Positions 57,282 through 64,000 of a stretch of 64,000 bases of DNA are shown piece after piece. A program made the position numbers and the translations under genes. The stretch lies in the NCBI GenBank assembly GCA_942492635.1, contig CALOFP010000001.1, forward strand, positions 310,001-374,000, in the 5' to 3' direction. The stretch comes from CALOFP01 sp942492635 (GTDB lineage Bacteria; UBP6; UBA1177; CALOFP01). Position 1 is the stretch's first letter, and each line of letters starts with the position of its first letter. The notes below the pieces were generated by a model that worked only from the letters and a program-made list of their open reading frames with translations, had not been told where the DNA came from and ran no database searches.

Positions 57282-58187
57282 ATGCAGAAATCAAACGCAC
57301 AAGAATTCGACCATCTTTATTCACTTTACCAGGAAAATCTCAAGTTACAGGGTAAGGTAGAAACTACTATTGCCGCCTACAGCAGAGCGGTACGCAGGTT
57401 CGCGGAATTTTTCGACTATTCGATTATCGACCTTAAAAGAAACGACATGAAGCGTTACTTTGGTCAAATGATCGATAATTTTTCATGGGGAAAGGTCAAC
57501 ACAGAACTATGTGCCGTTAAGTTTTTCTGGAAATTCGTCATTGAAAAACCGCTTGATTGGGACAAAATCGTAAAGCCTCAGAATTTCAGAACTCTCCCTG
57601 ATGTTCTCAGTCTTCGTGAGACAACGGAACTTTTAAAATCGTTCCGAAAACCATGCTACAGAGCCCTGTTTTTTACAATATACAGCATGGGGCTTCGAAT
57701 TTCAGAAGCGCTGAATCTAAGATGTGGAGATATCGACAGCGACCGTATGTTCGTTCACATCCGCTGCAGCAAGAGAAACAAGGATCGCTATGTTCCGCTG
57801 CCTGAACCGACTCTCGAAATCCTTCGTGACTATTGGAAAACCCATAGAAACCGGAACCTTCTATTTCCTCTTCTGATGGGTGACCCGAAACGGATAAGAA
57901 ATACCGATCGCCATATGACACCATATTCTGTTCAATCGGCAATCAGGAAGGCTGTCGAGGAAGTCGGAATTAAACAAAAAAAGATCACCACTCATTCCCT
58001 CAGGCACTGCTATGCGACTCACCTTCTTGAGGCAGGTCTTACCATCCCTCAGATAAAGGCGAACATGGGACATTCAAGTGTAATAACCACACTCAACTAC
58101 CTGCAGATCACAAAAGAAGCCGGTCAAAACGCGGATAACGTTATCGAACAGATAATTTCAGCTGTTTATTCGGAAATTACAAAATGA
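57282..58187 (+). CDS. Tyrosine recombinase/integrase
   Basis: 301 residues. The SAM-like core-binding N-terminus is at about 8-95. Catalytic residues are visible: Arg139 in GLRISEALNLRCGD, His238 and Arg241 in HSLRHCYATHLLEAG, a later His in MGHSSVIT, and the nucleophile Tyr273 in TTLNYLQI. The full catalytic set suggests an active enzyme of the XerC/D-like class. Its stop overlaps the transposase start (ATGA), so the two are translated as a pair and belong to the IS91-like element. Confidence 0.93.
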   Translation: MQKSNAQEFDHLYSLYQENLKLQGKVETTIAAYSRAVRRFAEFFDYSIIDLKRNDMKRYFGQMIDNFSWGKVNTELCAVKFFWKFVIEKPLDWDKIVKPQNFRTLPDVLSLRETTELLKSFRKPCYRALFFTIYSMGLRISEALNLRCGDIDSDRMFVHIRCSKRNKDRYVPLPEPTLEILRDYWKTHRNRNLLFPLLMGDPKRIRNTDRHMTPYSVQSAIRKAVEEVGIKQKKITTHSLRHCYATHLLEAGLTIPQIKANMGHSSVITTLNYLQITKEAGQNADNVIEQIISAVYSEITK

Positions 58188-59263
58188 TTGCACTCGCCAA
58201 CGTATTTGAAAATCACGGCGCGAAGACATTGGAAACGTTTGGCGAAATACTGCGTCCGGAGTGTTTTACGGCGATGCGCAGAATACAGGAGTGCCGCACC
58301 GCGGCCTCCGGCGAGCTGCTTTACAGCTGTCCTGCGTGCGGAGCCGAACGGCAGGTTTACCAGTCGTGTGGTCACAGAAGCTGTCCCCGTTGCCAGAACC
58401 ATCTGACCACGGAATGGTTGGAGAAACAGAAGGCGAAACTGTTGCCTGTGAAATACTTCATGGTCACGTTTACAATTCCGGCGGAACTGCATGTAATCGC
58501 GATGAGGCACGGCCGCCAATTCTACGACATGATGTTCAAGGCTTCCGCCGAGGCGATGAAGCAGCTGGCAGCGAACAAGAAACATCTGGGCGGAGAGATC
58601 GGTTTTACCGGTGTTTTCCACAGCAACAGCAGGCGACTCAATTACCATCCGCACATCCACTACATCGTGCCGTCAGGAGCCATCTGCGAAAACGGCAGAG
58701 CATGGAAAGAGAAAAAGGGAAAGTATCTCATGCCTGCAAAGGTTCTTTCTTTGCTTTTCAGAGGCAAACTGATTGCATTAATGAAAGAAAAAGAGATGGA
58801 AATCCCCGTCGATCTTTATAAAAAAGATTGGGTTATCGATGTAAAGAATACAGGAACAGGACAGCCTGGCCTAGAGTATCTTTCGCGCTACCTTTACAGA
58901 GGCGTCATATCCGAAAAAAGGATTCTTAAGGATGAGAATGGAGAAGTAACATTCCGCTATACCGATTCGGGATCGAAAAAAGAGGAAACGCGTACTCTTT
59001 CCGGCGAAACCTTTCTCTACCTTGTGTTGAAACATGTGCTACCCAAGGGATTCAGAAGGTGCAGAGATTATGGTTTTCTTCACGGCAACTCCAAGAAAAA
59101 ATTGAACTTACTTCAACTCATGCTCAATGTCGTAATAACCGGATCGGAAGAAAAAGTAAAACGGCCGACCTGCAAATGCAAATCATGCAAAAAGGAAATG
59201 GTTCTCAAGGCAATCATCCCACAGGAATCAGGCGTTTTTATCAGCATCCGTGCCGGGCCTTGA
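58184..59263 (+). CDS. IS91-family Y2 (HUH) transposase
   Basis: 359 residues. The zinc-binding N-terminal domain reads CPACGAERQVYQSCGHRSCP then RCQ. The HUH metal motif is NYHPHIHYIVPSG, and the paired tyrosines lie in LEYLSRYLYRGVIS, as in IS91/IS801 transposases that act by rolling-circle replication. Length is a little under that of IS91 TnpA. It appears intact. It is coupled to the upstream recombinase gene. Confidence 0.93.
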   Translation: MIALANVFENHGAKTLETFGEILRPECFTAMRRIQECRTAASGELLYSCPACGAERQVYQSCGHRSCPRCQNHLTTEWLEKQKAKLLPVKYFMVTFTIPAELHVIAMRHGRQFYDMMFKASAEAMKQLAANKKHLGGEIGFTGVFHSNSRRLNYHPHIHYIVPSGAICENGRAWKEKKGKYLMPAKVLSLLFRGKLIALMKEKEMEIPVDLYKKDWVIDVKNTGTGQPGLEYLSRYLYRGVISEKRILKDENGEVTFRYTDSGSKKEETRTLSGETFLYLVLKHVLPKGFRRCRDYGFLHGNSKKKLNLLQLMLNVVITGSEEKVKRPTCKCKSCKKEMVLKAIIPQESGVFISIRAGP

Positions 59264-59542
59264 GCAGATCGAATATGACGTTTTGAAAAATTGGAAATCA
59301 TTTTAATAAAAGAAGAATGTATAACTGTGTCTTATGGAGAAAAAATGGATAAAAAGATCATAAAACAAGAGACTTGATAGTTTAGTCGGGAAAAGATGAT
59401 GCAATTAAGTAGAAAATCGTATCACTTTTGCGAAGTATGATACTTCATTTTTCTAAAAGCTGACGTGAAACTGTCGGGCTTCGACACCTCTATCCAGAAT
59501 ATATTTCCTATTAATGTAGTGTAAACCCGCTCCGGGCTAGTT

Positions 59543-59575
59543 CAATATCGGATGATATTGTGGCTTCGCACAATA
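59543..59575. repeat. Two overlapping hairpins sharing one arm
   Basis: CAATATC pairs with GATATTG (59543-59560), and the partly shared TATTGTG pairs with CACAATA (59556-59575). The two stems cannot form together on one strand, so the site can switch between them. It sits just outside the proposed IS end. Confidence 0.5.
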
Positions 59576-59667
59576 TATCCTTATTCATTTTCGCCATTTG
59601 AGCAGCTGGAATAAGGGATATTTTTTTCATGGTGGAATAACGAATTATTTTAGCAGAACAACTTGTT

Positions 59668-59687
59668 AGACGCAGCATGTTGCGTCT
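59668..59687. repeat. Short REP-like palindrome
   Basis: AGACGCA pairs with TGCGTCT across GCATGT, embedded in a TTAGACGCAGCATGTTGCGT-type unit that is seen in many genomes as a dispersed intergenic palindrome. I see no transposase of the REP-associated type in this window. Confidence 0.5.
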
Positions 59688-59784
59688 CTACGGAGATTGT
59701 TCTAATTCCTGTTTCACAGCTGTTTCTGGGAAACGGGTCGACAGTGAGGCTGGTGGCAGAACAAAGATCAGTCCAGGTATTTTC

Positions 59785-59817
59785 CCGTTCGCGAATGTTC
59801 GCGTTGTTCGTGGCTGA
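59785..59817 (-). repeat. Dispersed repeat, copy 2
   Basis: On the minus strand it contains TCAGCCACGAACAACGCGAAC, matching copy 1 at 52151-52181 with one base change in the core, followed by a further CGCGAAC unit. Confidence 0.5.
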
Positions 59818-59859
59818 TTATTTTCTTTTCGATAATTTTCGTATCTACCGTGGTCGGTT

Positions 59860-60627
59860 TTAGTTGAAATAAGTGGCGATTTCGGGGGAGGCTTTGTAGT
59901 TTTCAAGGTCTTCGACGGAATCTATTTCGATCCATCCGCCGGATATTTCTACGGCTTTTATTTTTTCAAGGTTGTCGATCATCAGCTGCAGAAAGGTTGT
60001 CATGTACATTTGTTCAAACTTCTTCCCGTCATATCTACCTTCTTTATCGAGGTTTTTATAGTATTCGATTACTTTGGGGAATAGATCCTTTCTTATTTTT
60101 ATGAGGCCGATGTACTGGCCCCCTATTTCATCAAGGCTTTTTGGTTTTTTACCCAGCTCAACAATGTTGCCCTCTCCGTCGATTTTCATTGTTTCGGCAT
60201 CATCAAGTGGATTTTCCATTCTTATTTTCCAAAGATCGAACCATTTTTTGTCAACGACAACACTAATTCCGGCTTTGCTTTGTATTAATCGATTCAATAT
60301 TTCTTCTTTATAAATAATATCGGCATATGAAATAATAACGTCATCGTTCATTTCACTTTCGGCAGTGAACAATGAGGAAACCATGTTTGTTGTTGCGTAT
60401 TCACTGTTATAATAAAATTTTATATTTTTATCTTTCAGATGATTCTGCAGAACTTCAGATTTGTATCCGCTGACTATGGAAATATTATTCACATCTGATC
60501 GATTCATGGTTTCTACAATGTGATCTATTATTGTTTTATTTTGGAATTCAACCATACATTTGGGTCTATCTTCGGTATGGGGTCTCAGTCTGGTTCCTTC
60601 TCCTGCCGCCAGAATTATAGCTTTCAT
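59860..60627 (-). CDS. Nucleotidyltransferase, Cj1416-like CTP:phosphoglutamine cytidylyltransferase candidate
   Basis: Start at ATG 60627, which has GGAG at good spacing; 255 residues (a TTG two codons upstream, at 60633, is also possible). The nucleotide-binding signature is IILAAGEGTRLRPHTEDRPK and MVEFQNKTIIDHIVETM. It belongs to the sugar/choline-phosphate nucleotidyltransferase fold. The gene order with the two upstream genes equals Campylobacter jejuni Cj1418-Cj1417-Cj1416, in which this enzyme joins CTP and L-glutamine phosphate to CDP-L-glutamine. The fold is secure; the substrate is inferred from gene order. LicC-type phosphocholine cytidylyltransferase is the main alternative. Confidence 0.75.
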   Translation of the reverse strand: MKAIILAAGEGTRLRPHTEDRPKCMVEFQNKTIIDHIVETMNRSDVNNISIVSGYKSEVLQNHLKDKNIKFYYNSEYATTNMVSSLFTAESEMNDDVIISYADIIYKEEILNRLIQSKAGISVVVDKKWFDLWKIRMENPLDDAETMKIDGEGNIVELGKKPKSLDEIGGQYIGLIKIRKDLFPKVIEYYKNLDKEGRYDGKKFEQMYMTTFLQLMIDNLEKIKAVEISGGWIEIDSVEDLENYKASPEIATYFN

Positions 60628-60629
60628 TT

Positions 60630-61265
60630 TCAACTCCGATTACTGAAAAAATGGGTAAACAACTCTTTTTCACTATCCGAAAACGGATTTTTTCTCTCCG
60701 GATGCCACATCTGTCCGAATATTTTCAATTCCACATGTTCGATCGCTTCAGTACTGCCGTCTTCACTTGTTGCTGAAACTGCAAGTGAATTGGAAACCGT
60801 ATCAACCGAATATGAGTGAAAGGAATTTACGGCACCCAGTTCTTTCAACAAATTTTTATACTTCGATTTTTCACTTACATTTAATTTATGGAATGTCTTT
60901 ATGTGTCCTTCAACTTTTTTGAAAGTGGAGTCGAAGTAGTCCGCAACAACCTGCATTCCTCGGCAGACTCCGAGGATGGGAATCTTTTTTCCAATCCCAA
61001 ATTCTATCAACTTCTTCTCGAAAAGATCTCTTTTTACGGAGAGGGAATCGTTGTTGATAATGGAAAGATCGTTTCCCCCGGTCAGAACTATTCCTTCAAA
61101 ACCGACAGAATTGTAAATTATTTCGCTGTCGAATTCCATGGGCATCACAATCGGTACAAAATCCAGCTCCCTGAACAGTGATCCCCACTGCACATCGAGC
61201 ATCTCCCTCGTTTCGTTGTAACTTTTCTCTTCGTAAAGTCTCTGTGTTATTGCTATTTTTTTCAT
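60630..61265 (-). CDS. Class I glutamine-amidotransferase-fold hydrolase (peptidase C26), Cj1417-like candidate
   Basis: The start is ATG 61265, one base after the kinase stop; the longer frame reaching 61337 reads through the kinase gene and is not used. 211 residues. Nucleophile Cys in ILGVCRGMQVVADYF; catalytic His and Glu in QMWHPERKNPFSDS; oxyanion region GIVLTGGNDLSI. Relatives hydrolyse gamma-glutamyl amides, and in C. jejuni Cj1417 removes glutamate from CDP-L-glutamine to leave cytidine diphosphoramidate. The stop overlaps the nucleotidyltransferase start region, so this gene is in the same operon. Confidence 0.78.
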   Translation of the reverse strand: MKKIAITQRLYEEKSYNETREMLDVQWGSLFRELDFVPIVMPMEFDSEIIYNSVGFEGIVLTGGNDLSIINNDSLSVKRDLFEKKLIEFGIGKKIPILGVCRGMQVVADYFDSTFKKVEGHIKTFHKLNVSEKSKYKNLLKELGAVNSFHSYSVDTVSNSLAVSATSEDGSTEAIEHVELKIFGQMWHPERKNPFSDSEKELFTHFFSNRS

Positions 61266-61266
61266 T

Positions 61267-63603
61267 CTACACCAGTATGCGTACACGCTTGTTTGCGCTG
61301 TCGATCTCAATACGGGAGGCTCTGGACCACTCCTCAAAATTCTTTTCCCCGGCTCCTATCACCGCCGGAATTCCCAGTTCGGCACAACGGATTGTCATAT
61401 GGGAGTTGGCTCCCCCGAAGAGTGTAACCAAACCGGAAATTTTTCTGCTGAAAAGAAAATCGTATCCGGGGTCTGCGGATTTTATGAAAACAATTTTGCC
61501 GGAGATATCAATCTCTTCAATTTGATGCTCCAGGACAATTTCATCCGAAACTCTCTTTAATGTTACGAAATTAGGCTCCTCTCTGGAGAGATGGAACGAA
61601 TCGATATCCTCTGGATTCATAATGAGACTGGGGAACTTTACAGCCTTTGTGAACCGATAAAAGTCCATATTTTTTTCTATATCACTTCTTAAAATATCTT
61701 CAACATCCCTATGATCGAGCGTGGCGTACATATTTTTTAGAATATCCACATCCAGAAATGAGATCTCATCCCTTGAAAAACCGAAACGTTTTCCGAAATC
61801 CTCTATAATAACAAGCAGGTGACTTAATACTTTTGTAAAAACAAATTTGGCGTATTCCCGACCTTCTATTGATTCCCTGATGAATTGAATCAATTGTAGC
61901 CCGGTAACCTTAACTCCGTTTTTAACCAGGAGTGAATCGATTTCATCGATCATTTTATCGGTGAACCGGAAAGAGATATCTTCACAATCCTTTTCCGAAG
62001 AAACCTTTTCGCCGAAATAGAAATCATATTTTTCATCGTATCTGTAGGAGAGGATATCGTAGGTTCCGGGCCTCAGATGGCCGTATTTTTTAAGAAATTC
62101 ATCTTTATCAAGTTTGGAGAAATCTTTCTGCATCTGTTTGGATACGGTATTGAGAGAGTTCAGGATCCGCTCATACTCTTCTGTCGTTACTATTCCGCAA
62201 TCCTTAAATGACTTCAGGAACTGGACGGCAATAAACGCGGCTCTTGCAACTCCGGCAAAAGGAAGTGTCCCGTAGGTTTTACAGTATTCCATGAGCCAGA
62301 AAATTTTGTCGATTGTGGAGAGATGGCTGTTTAAAACGGATTGATATTTCTCTTCGAGCATCTCCACTTTTTTTATATCTTCCTTGTACAGTCCTTTTTC
62401 GGGATCGATAACGTTGTTCGTAAGTTCTAGAAGCGATATTTTTATATGCTCCATCTCACACTCCGCGAATTCGTAACTTGACAGATTTCTCAGTTTTTCC
62501 GGCAAATTGAGATAGTAGCAGCTGTGAACGATTTCGAACTCGATCTTATCGTGGAGAGAGGGTGTTTCTTCAAGTCTTTCCAAATAGTGGTCTACCAGTT
62601 TTTCGGCAATTTTTTCATCCAAATTTTTCGGGATGAAGGAGTTGAAATCGACACGCACGTCGATGAACGGAACCCCGAGGAAAGAGACCATCAGCGGATG
62701 GGATGTAAGATTTCGGTAACCGTAGTCGTTTCTCTGTAGCGCCCAAACGGTGTCGGTAACAAGCTCCCTGTAGAGGGAAAGTGCCAGGGATCTGGGTTTC
62801 ACTCCTATTATTTCCGCAGGATTCCAGTCGGGCATGACTCCGAACAGTGTTTTTTTTCCGAGAAGATCGGGGTGCGGTTTCGATAGCTTAACTATCTTTT
62901 TCCTGATTTTTCTTATTGAATTTTTAAGATCTATTTTTGAAAGATTATCTTTTTTTTCATTTACGATGATGGGCCTTACCTGAAGTAAAAAGAGCTCATC
63001 CTTCTCATTAAATGCAAATTCAATATCCAGGAAGGGGTTGTCAAAAATTTTCTCAAGCTCTTTTGCAAGATTGATGACAGCTTTCAGGTAACGGTTCTCT
63101 ATTCTCGCATCGGAATATTTGAAAGAGATAAAAGTGCTGGAACTGCATGTGGAACCGGATGTGACGGAATCGTTATCGTTGCCGAGTGTGTAGTCGATTA
63201 CATAGTATGGAGCCAGCGTGTCGATATCACAGGTGAAAAGTACTCCGGCCATTTTAATATCGGTAAGCATCGGCTGGACAAGCACTTCGTTGTCACTGTC
63301 GATTGAATCGTATGAATCCAGTACCCGTCGAATAGCGACCTCCAACTCACCCACTCCATTTTTATCAATATTTCCGTGACTTTGAAAATGACCGGCATTG
63401 GAAAAACTTTCACAATCTTCATTTTTTGCAGATGATCTTACTATCAGAATATCCTCTTTAAAAAAGCTTCTTATCGAGGTGATTATTTTTTCGGGATTTT
63501 CCAGAAAATCATGGTGCCTGAAAATAAAGCAATCAAGAACCGAGGCTTGAGTAACCACTTTTTTCAGTTTTTCCAGCACTCCACCCTTGGTTGAAAATTT
63601 CAT
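61267..63603 (-). CDS. PEP-synthase-like phosphotransferase, Cj1418-like L-glutamine kinase candidate
   Basis: 778 residues. The N-terminal ATP-grasp-type domain has DILIVRSSAKNEDCESFSNA, VLVQPMLTDIKMAGVLFTCD and DIEFAFNEKDELFLLQVRPI (typical PEP/pyruvate-dikinase N-terminal lobe). The middle about 450 residues are unlike PEP synthase. The C-terminal swivelling domain has the catalytic phospho-His735 in GGANSHMTIRCAELGIPAVI. The large TIM-barrel of PEP synthase is missing, as in Cj1418 and rifampin phosphotransferase. In C. jejuni this enzyme phosphorylates the amide nitrogen of L-glutamine. Coupled by ATGA to the formyltransferase upstream. The substrate is inferred from gene order. Confidence 0.8.
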   Translation of the reverse strand: MKFSTKGGVLEKLKKVVTQASVLDCFIFRHHDFLENPEKIITSIRSFFKEDILIVRSSAKNEDCESFSNAGHFQSHGNIDKNGVGELEVAIRRVLDSYDSIDSDNEVLVQPMLTDIKMAGVLFTCDIDTLAPYYVIDYTLGNDNDSVTSGSTCSSSTFISFKYSDARIENRYLKAVINLAKELEKIFDNPFLDIEFAFNEKDELFLLQVRPIIVNEKKDNLSKIDLKNSIRKIRKKIVKLSKPHPDLLGKKTLFGVMPDWNPAEIIGVKPRSLALSLYRELVTDTVWALQRNDYGYRNLTSHPLMVSFLGVPFIDVRVDFNSFIPKNLDEKIAEKLVDHYLERLEETPSLHDKIEFEIVHSCYYLNLPEKLRNLSSYEFAECEMEHIKISLLELTNNVIDPEKGLYKEDIKKVEMLEEKYQSVLNSHLSTIDKIFWLMEYCKTYGTLPFAGVARAAFIAVQFLKSFKDCGIVTTEEYERILNSLNTVSKQMQKDFSKLDKDEFLKKYGHLRPGTYDILSYRYDEKYDFYFGEKVSSEKDCEDISFRFTDKMIDEIDSLLVKNGVKVTGLQLIQFIRESIEGREYAKFVFTKVLSHLLVIIEDFGKRFGFSRDEISFLDVDILKNMYATLDHRDVEDILRSDIEKNMDFYRFTKAVKFPSLIMNPEDIDSFHLSREEPNFVTLKRVSDEIVLEHQIEEIDISGKIVFIKSADPGYDFLFSRKISGLVTLFGGANSHMTIRCAELGIPAVIGAGEKNFEEWSRASRIEIDSANKRVRILV

Positions 63604-64000
63604 ATCTGCCCCGTCTTTTTCATGGATAAGTGCTTTAAAACAGGATGAATTATGTAGTAATACTTGATATCCGAATCTTCCTGCTCCTGAATTTTGATTT
63701 TTTCATTCTTATTGTAATCATTCAGAATTTCCACAAGAAGATCCGCCCTTATCAAAGGATCGTATATGAAATCGATGTTACTGAATTGAGCGGTGGGTAG
63801 AGGATAAATTTTCTTTTTTATTATCTCACCGGCATCAATTTTTTCATTCATGAAAAATGCCGTAACTCCGCAGCACTTCTCCTTGAGAATCGAGTAGTAG
63901 ACCGTGGTACTTCCCCGGAATCGCGGCAGAATACCGGGATGGAGGTGAACAAACCTTTTACCGGTATCAAAAATTTTCTTTTCGAGAATTTCCCCGCCGC
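63600..64000 (-). CDS. Formyltransferase-domain protein (5' end cut by window edge)
   Basis: The frame runs through the window end; 133 codons visible. The hydrolase/formyltransferase motif is FVHLHPGILPRFRGSTTVYY (the His-Pro-Gly and RGS of the 10-formyl-tetrahydrofolate enzymes) followed by the catalytic Asp segment MNEKIDAGEIIKKK. It adds a formyl group, most likely to an amino sugar or amine in surface glycan synthesis, since the tRNA formyltransferase would not be expected in such an operon. The stop overlaps the kinase start (ATGA). Confidence 0.8.
   Translation of the reverse strand, partial: GGEILEKKIFDTGKRFVHLHPGILPRFRGSTTVYYSILKEKCCGVTAFFMNEKIDAGEIIKKKIYPLPTAQFSNIDFIYDPLIRADLLVEILNDYNKNEKIKIQEQEDSDIKYYYIIHPVLKHLSMKKTGQI

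Larger units (their letters stand above)
57167..59543 (+). mobile_element. IS91-like element carrying a tyrosine recombinase and a Y2 transposase
   Basis: Both ends have GAAC/GTTC next to a GC-rich hairpin in inverted orientation: left GAACTAA then GCCGC-TCC-GCGGC (57167-57186), right CCCG-CTC-CGGG then CTAGTTC (59526-59543). The right end read in reverse also starts GAACTA. Between them lie a recombinase gene and an overlapping Y2 transposase gene, an arrangement known for some IS91-family elements. IS91 itself transposes by rolling circle at GAAC/CAAG-type tetramers. Coding capacity is intact. Exact boundaries are my inference from the terminal match. Confidence 0.6.
59264..59859. other. 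600-base gap with the element end, hairpins and repeats
   Basis: Holds, in order, the right end of the IS91-like element (about 59526-59543), two overlapping hairpins (59543-59575), a small REP-like palindrome (59668-59687) and a dispersed repeat (59785-59817). No gene is visible. It lies directly downstream of the nucleotidyltransferase stop of the phosphoramidate-like operon. Confidence 0.6.

Noticed and set aside
1..64000. CRISPR array or prophage
   Set aside because: No regularly spaced direct repeats with spacers and no phage structural genes were seen; the only recombinase belongs to the IS91-like element.

Overview
The window reads as chromosomal DNA of a motile Gram-negative bacterium with an elaborate cell envelope. 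It encodes TolC/RND efflux, several exported proteins of beta-barrel type, lipoproteins, membrane-anchored chemoreceptors and surface-polysaccharide genes. Base composition is moderately AT-rich by eye, genes are dense, and TTG or GTG starts behind strong GGAGG-type sites are common. I cannot name the phylum. Lipoproteins with DTDTD-type tails, an ECF sigma/anti-sigma/caspase operon and leptospiral-type GxQxGxxN surface repeats recall delta-proteobacterial, myxobacterial or spirochaete-like lineages, but this is only an impression.

Layout. 1-6.0 kb: two tandem paralogous exported proteins and a large AsmA/DUF748 protein on the minus strand, with transposase scraps between them. 6.1-9.6 kb: a frameshifted sigma-factor gene, a radical SAM protein, a TrhA/hemolysin III membrane protein and a metallo-beta-lactamase-fold hydrolase. 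9.6-18.1 kb: an AmpG-like MFS permease divergent from a membrane-anchored AraC regulator, followed by a complete tripartite RND pump (TolC-like, adaptor, permease). 18.3-20.2 kb: two tandem 298-residue exported paralogues. 20.3-24.2 kb: a 1285-residue hybrid histidine kinase whose whole TM-Venus-flytrap-TM sensor is duplicated. 24.9-34.3 kb: four methyl-accepting chemotaxis proteins. Three are tandem mosaic paralogues with shared upstream hairpins and shared downstream repeats, and all four end in a CheR-tether-like pentapeptide. 34.6-45.8 kb: acidic lipoproteins, an ankyrin lipoprotein with surface repeats, methylglyoxal synthase, an ECF sigma/anti-sigma/caspase operon whose caspase carries the same surface repeats, a lipoprotein gene broken by two in-frame stops, and a POT-like transporter.

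46.0-51.9 kb is a minus-strand surface-polysaccharide operon (asparagine synthase, methyltransferase, DUF354, GmhB, DegT aminotransferase). 52.5-59.8 kb is accessory DNA: an oxidoreductase, a GNAT acetyltransferase, two AT-rich genes of unknown function (one with a HEPN-like RX5H motif, one a membrane protein) and an IS91-like element with a tyrosine recombinase and a Y2 transposase. 59.9-64.0 kb is a tightly overlapping minus-strand operon: formyltransferase (cut by the window end), PEP-synthase-like kinase, class I glutamine-amidotransferase-like hydrolase and nucleotidyltransferase.

Two regions stand out. (1) The three-gene order at 59.9-63.6 kb matches the Campylobacter jejuni Cj1418-Cj1417-Cj1416 genes, which make the cytidine diphosphoramidate precursor of capsular O-methyl phosphoramidate; the fourth gene (Cj1415-type kinase) is not present next to it. 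(2) The sigma/anti-sigma/caspase operon and the nearby ankyrin lipoprotein share a repeat domain on unrelated catalytic or scaffold domains, suggesting a stress-controlled envelope system. No CRISPR array, rRNA or intact tRNA was seen.
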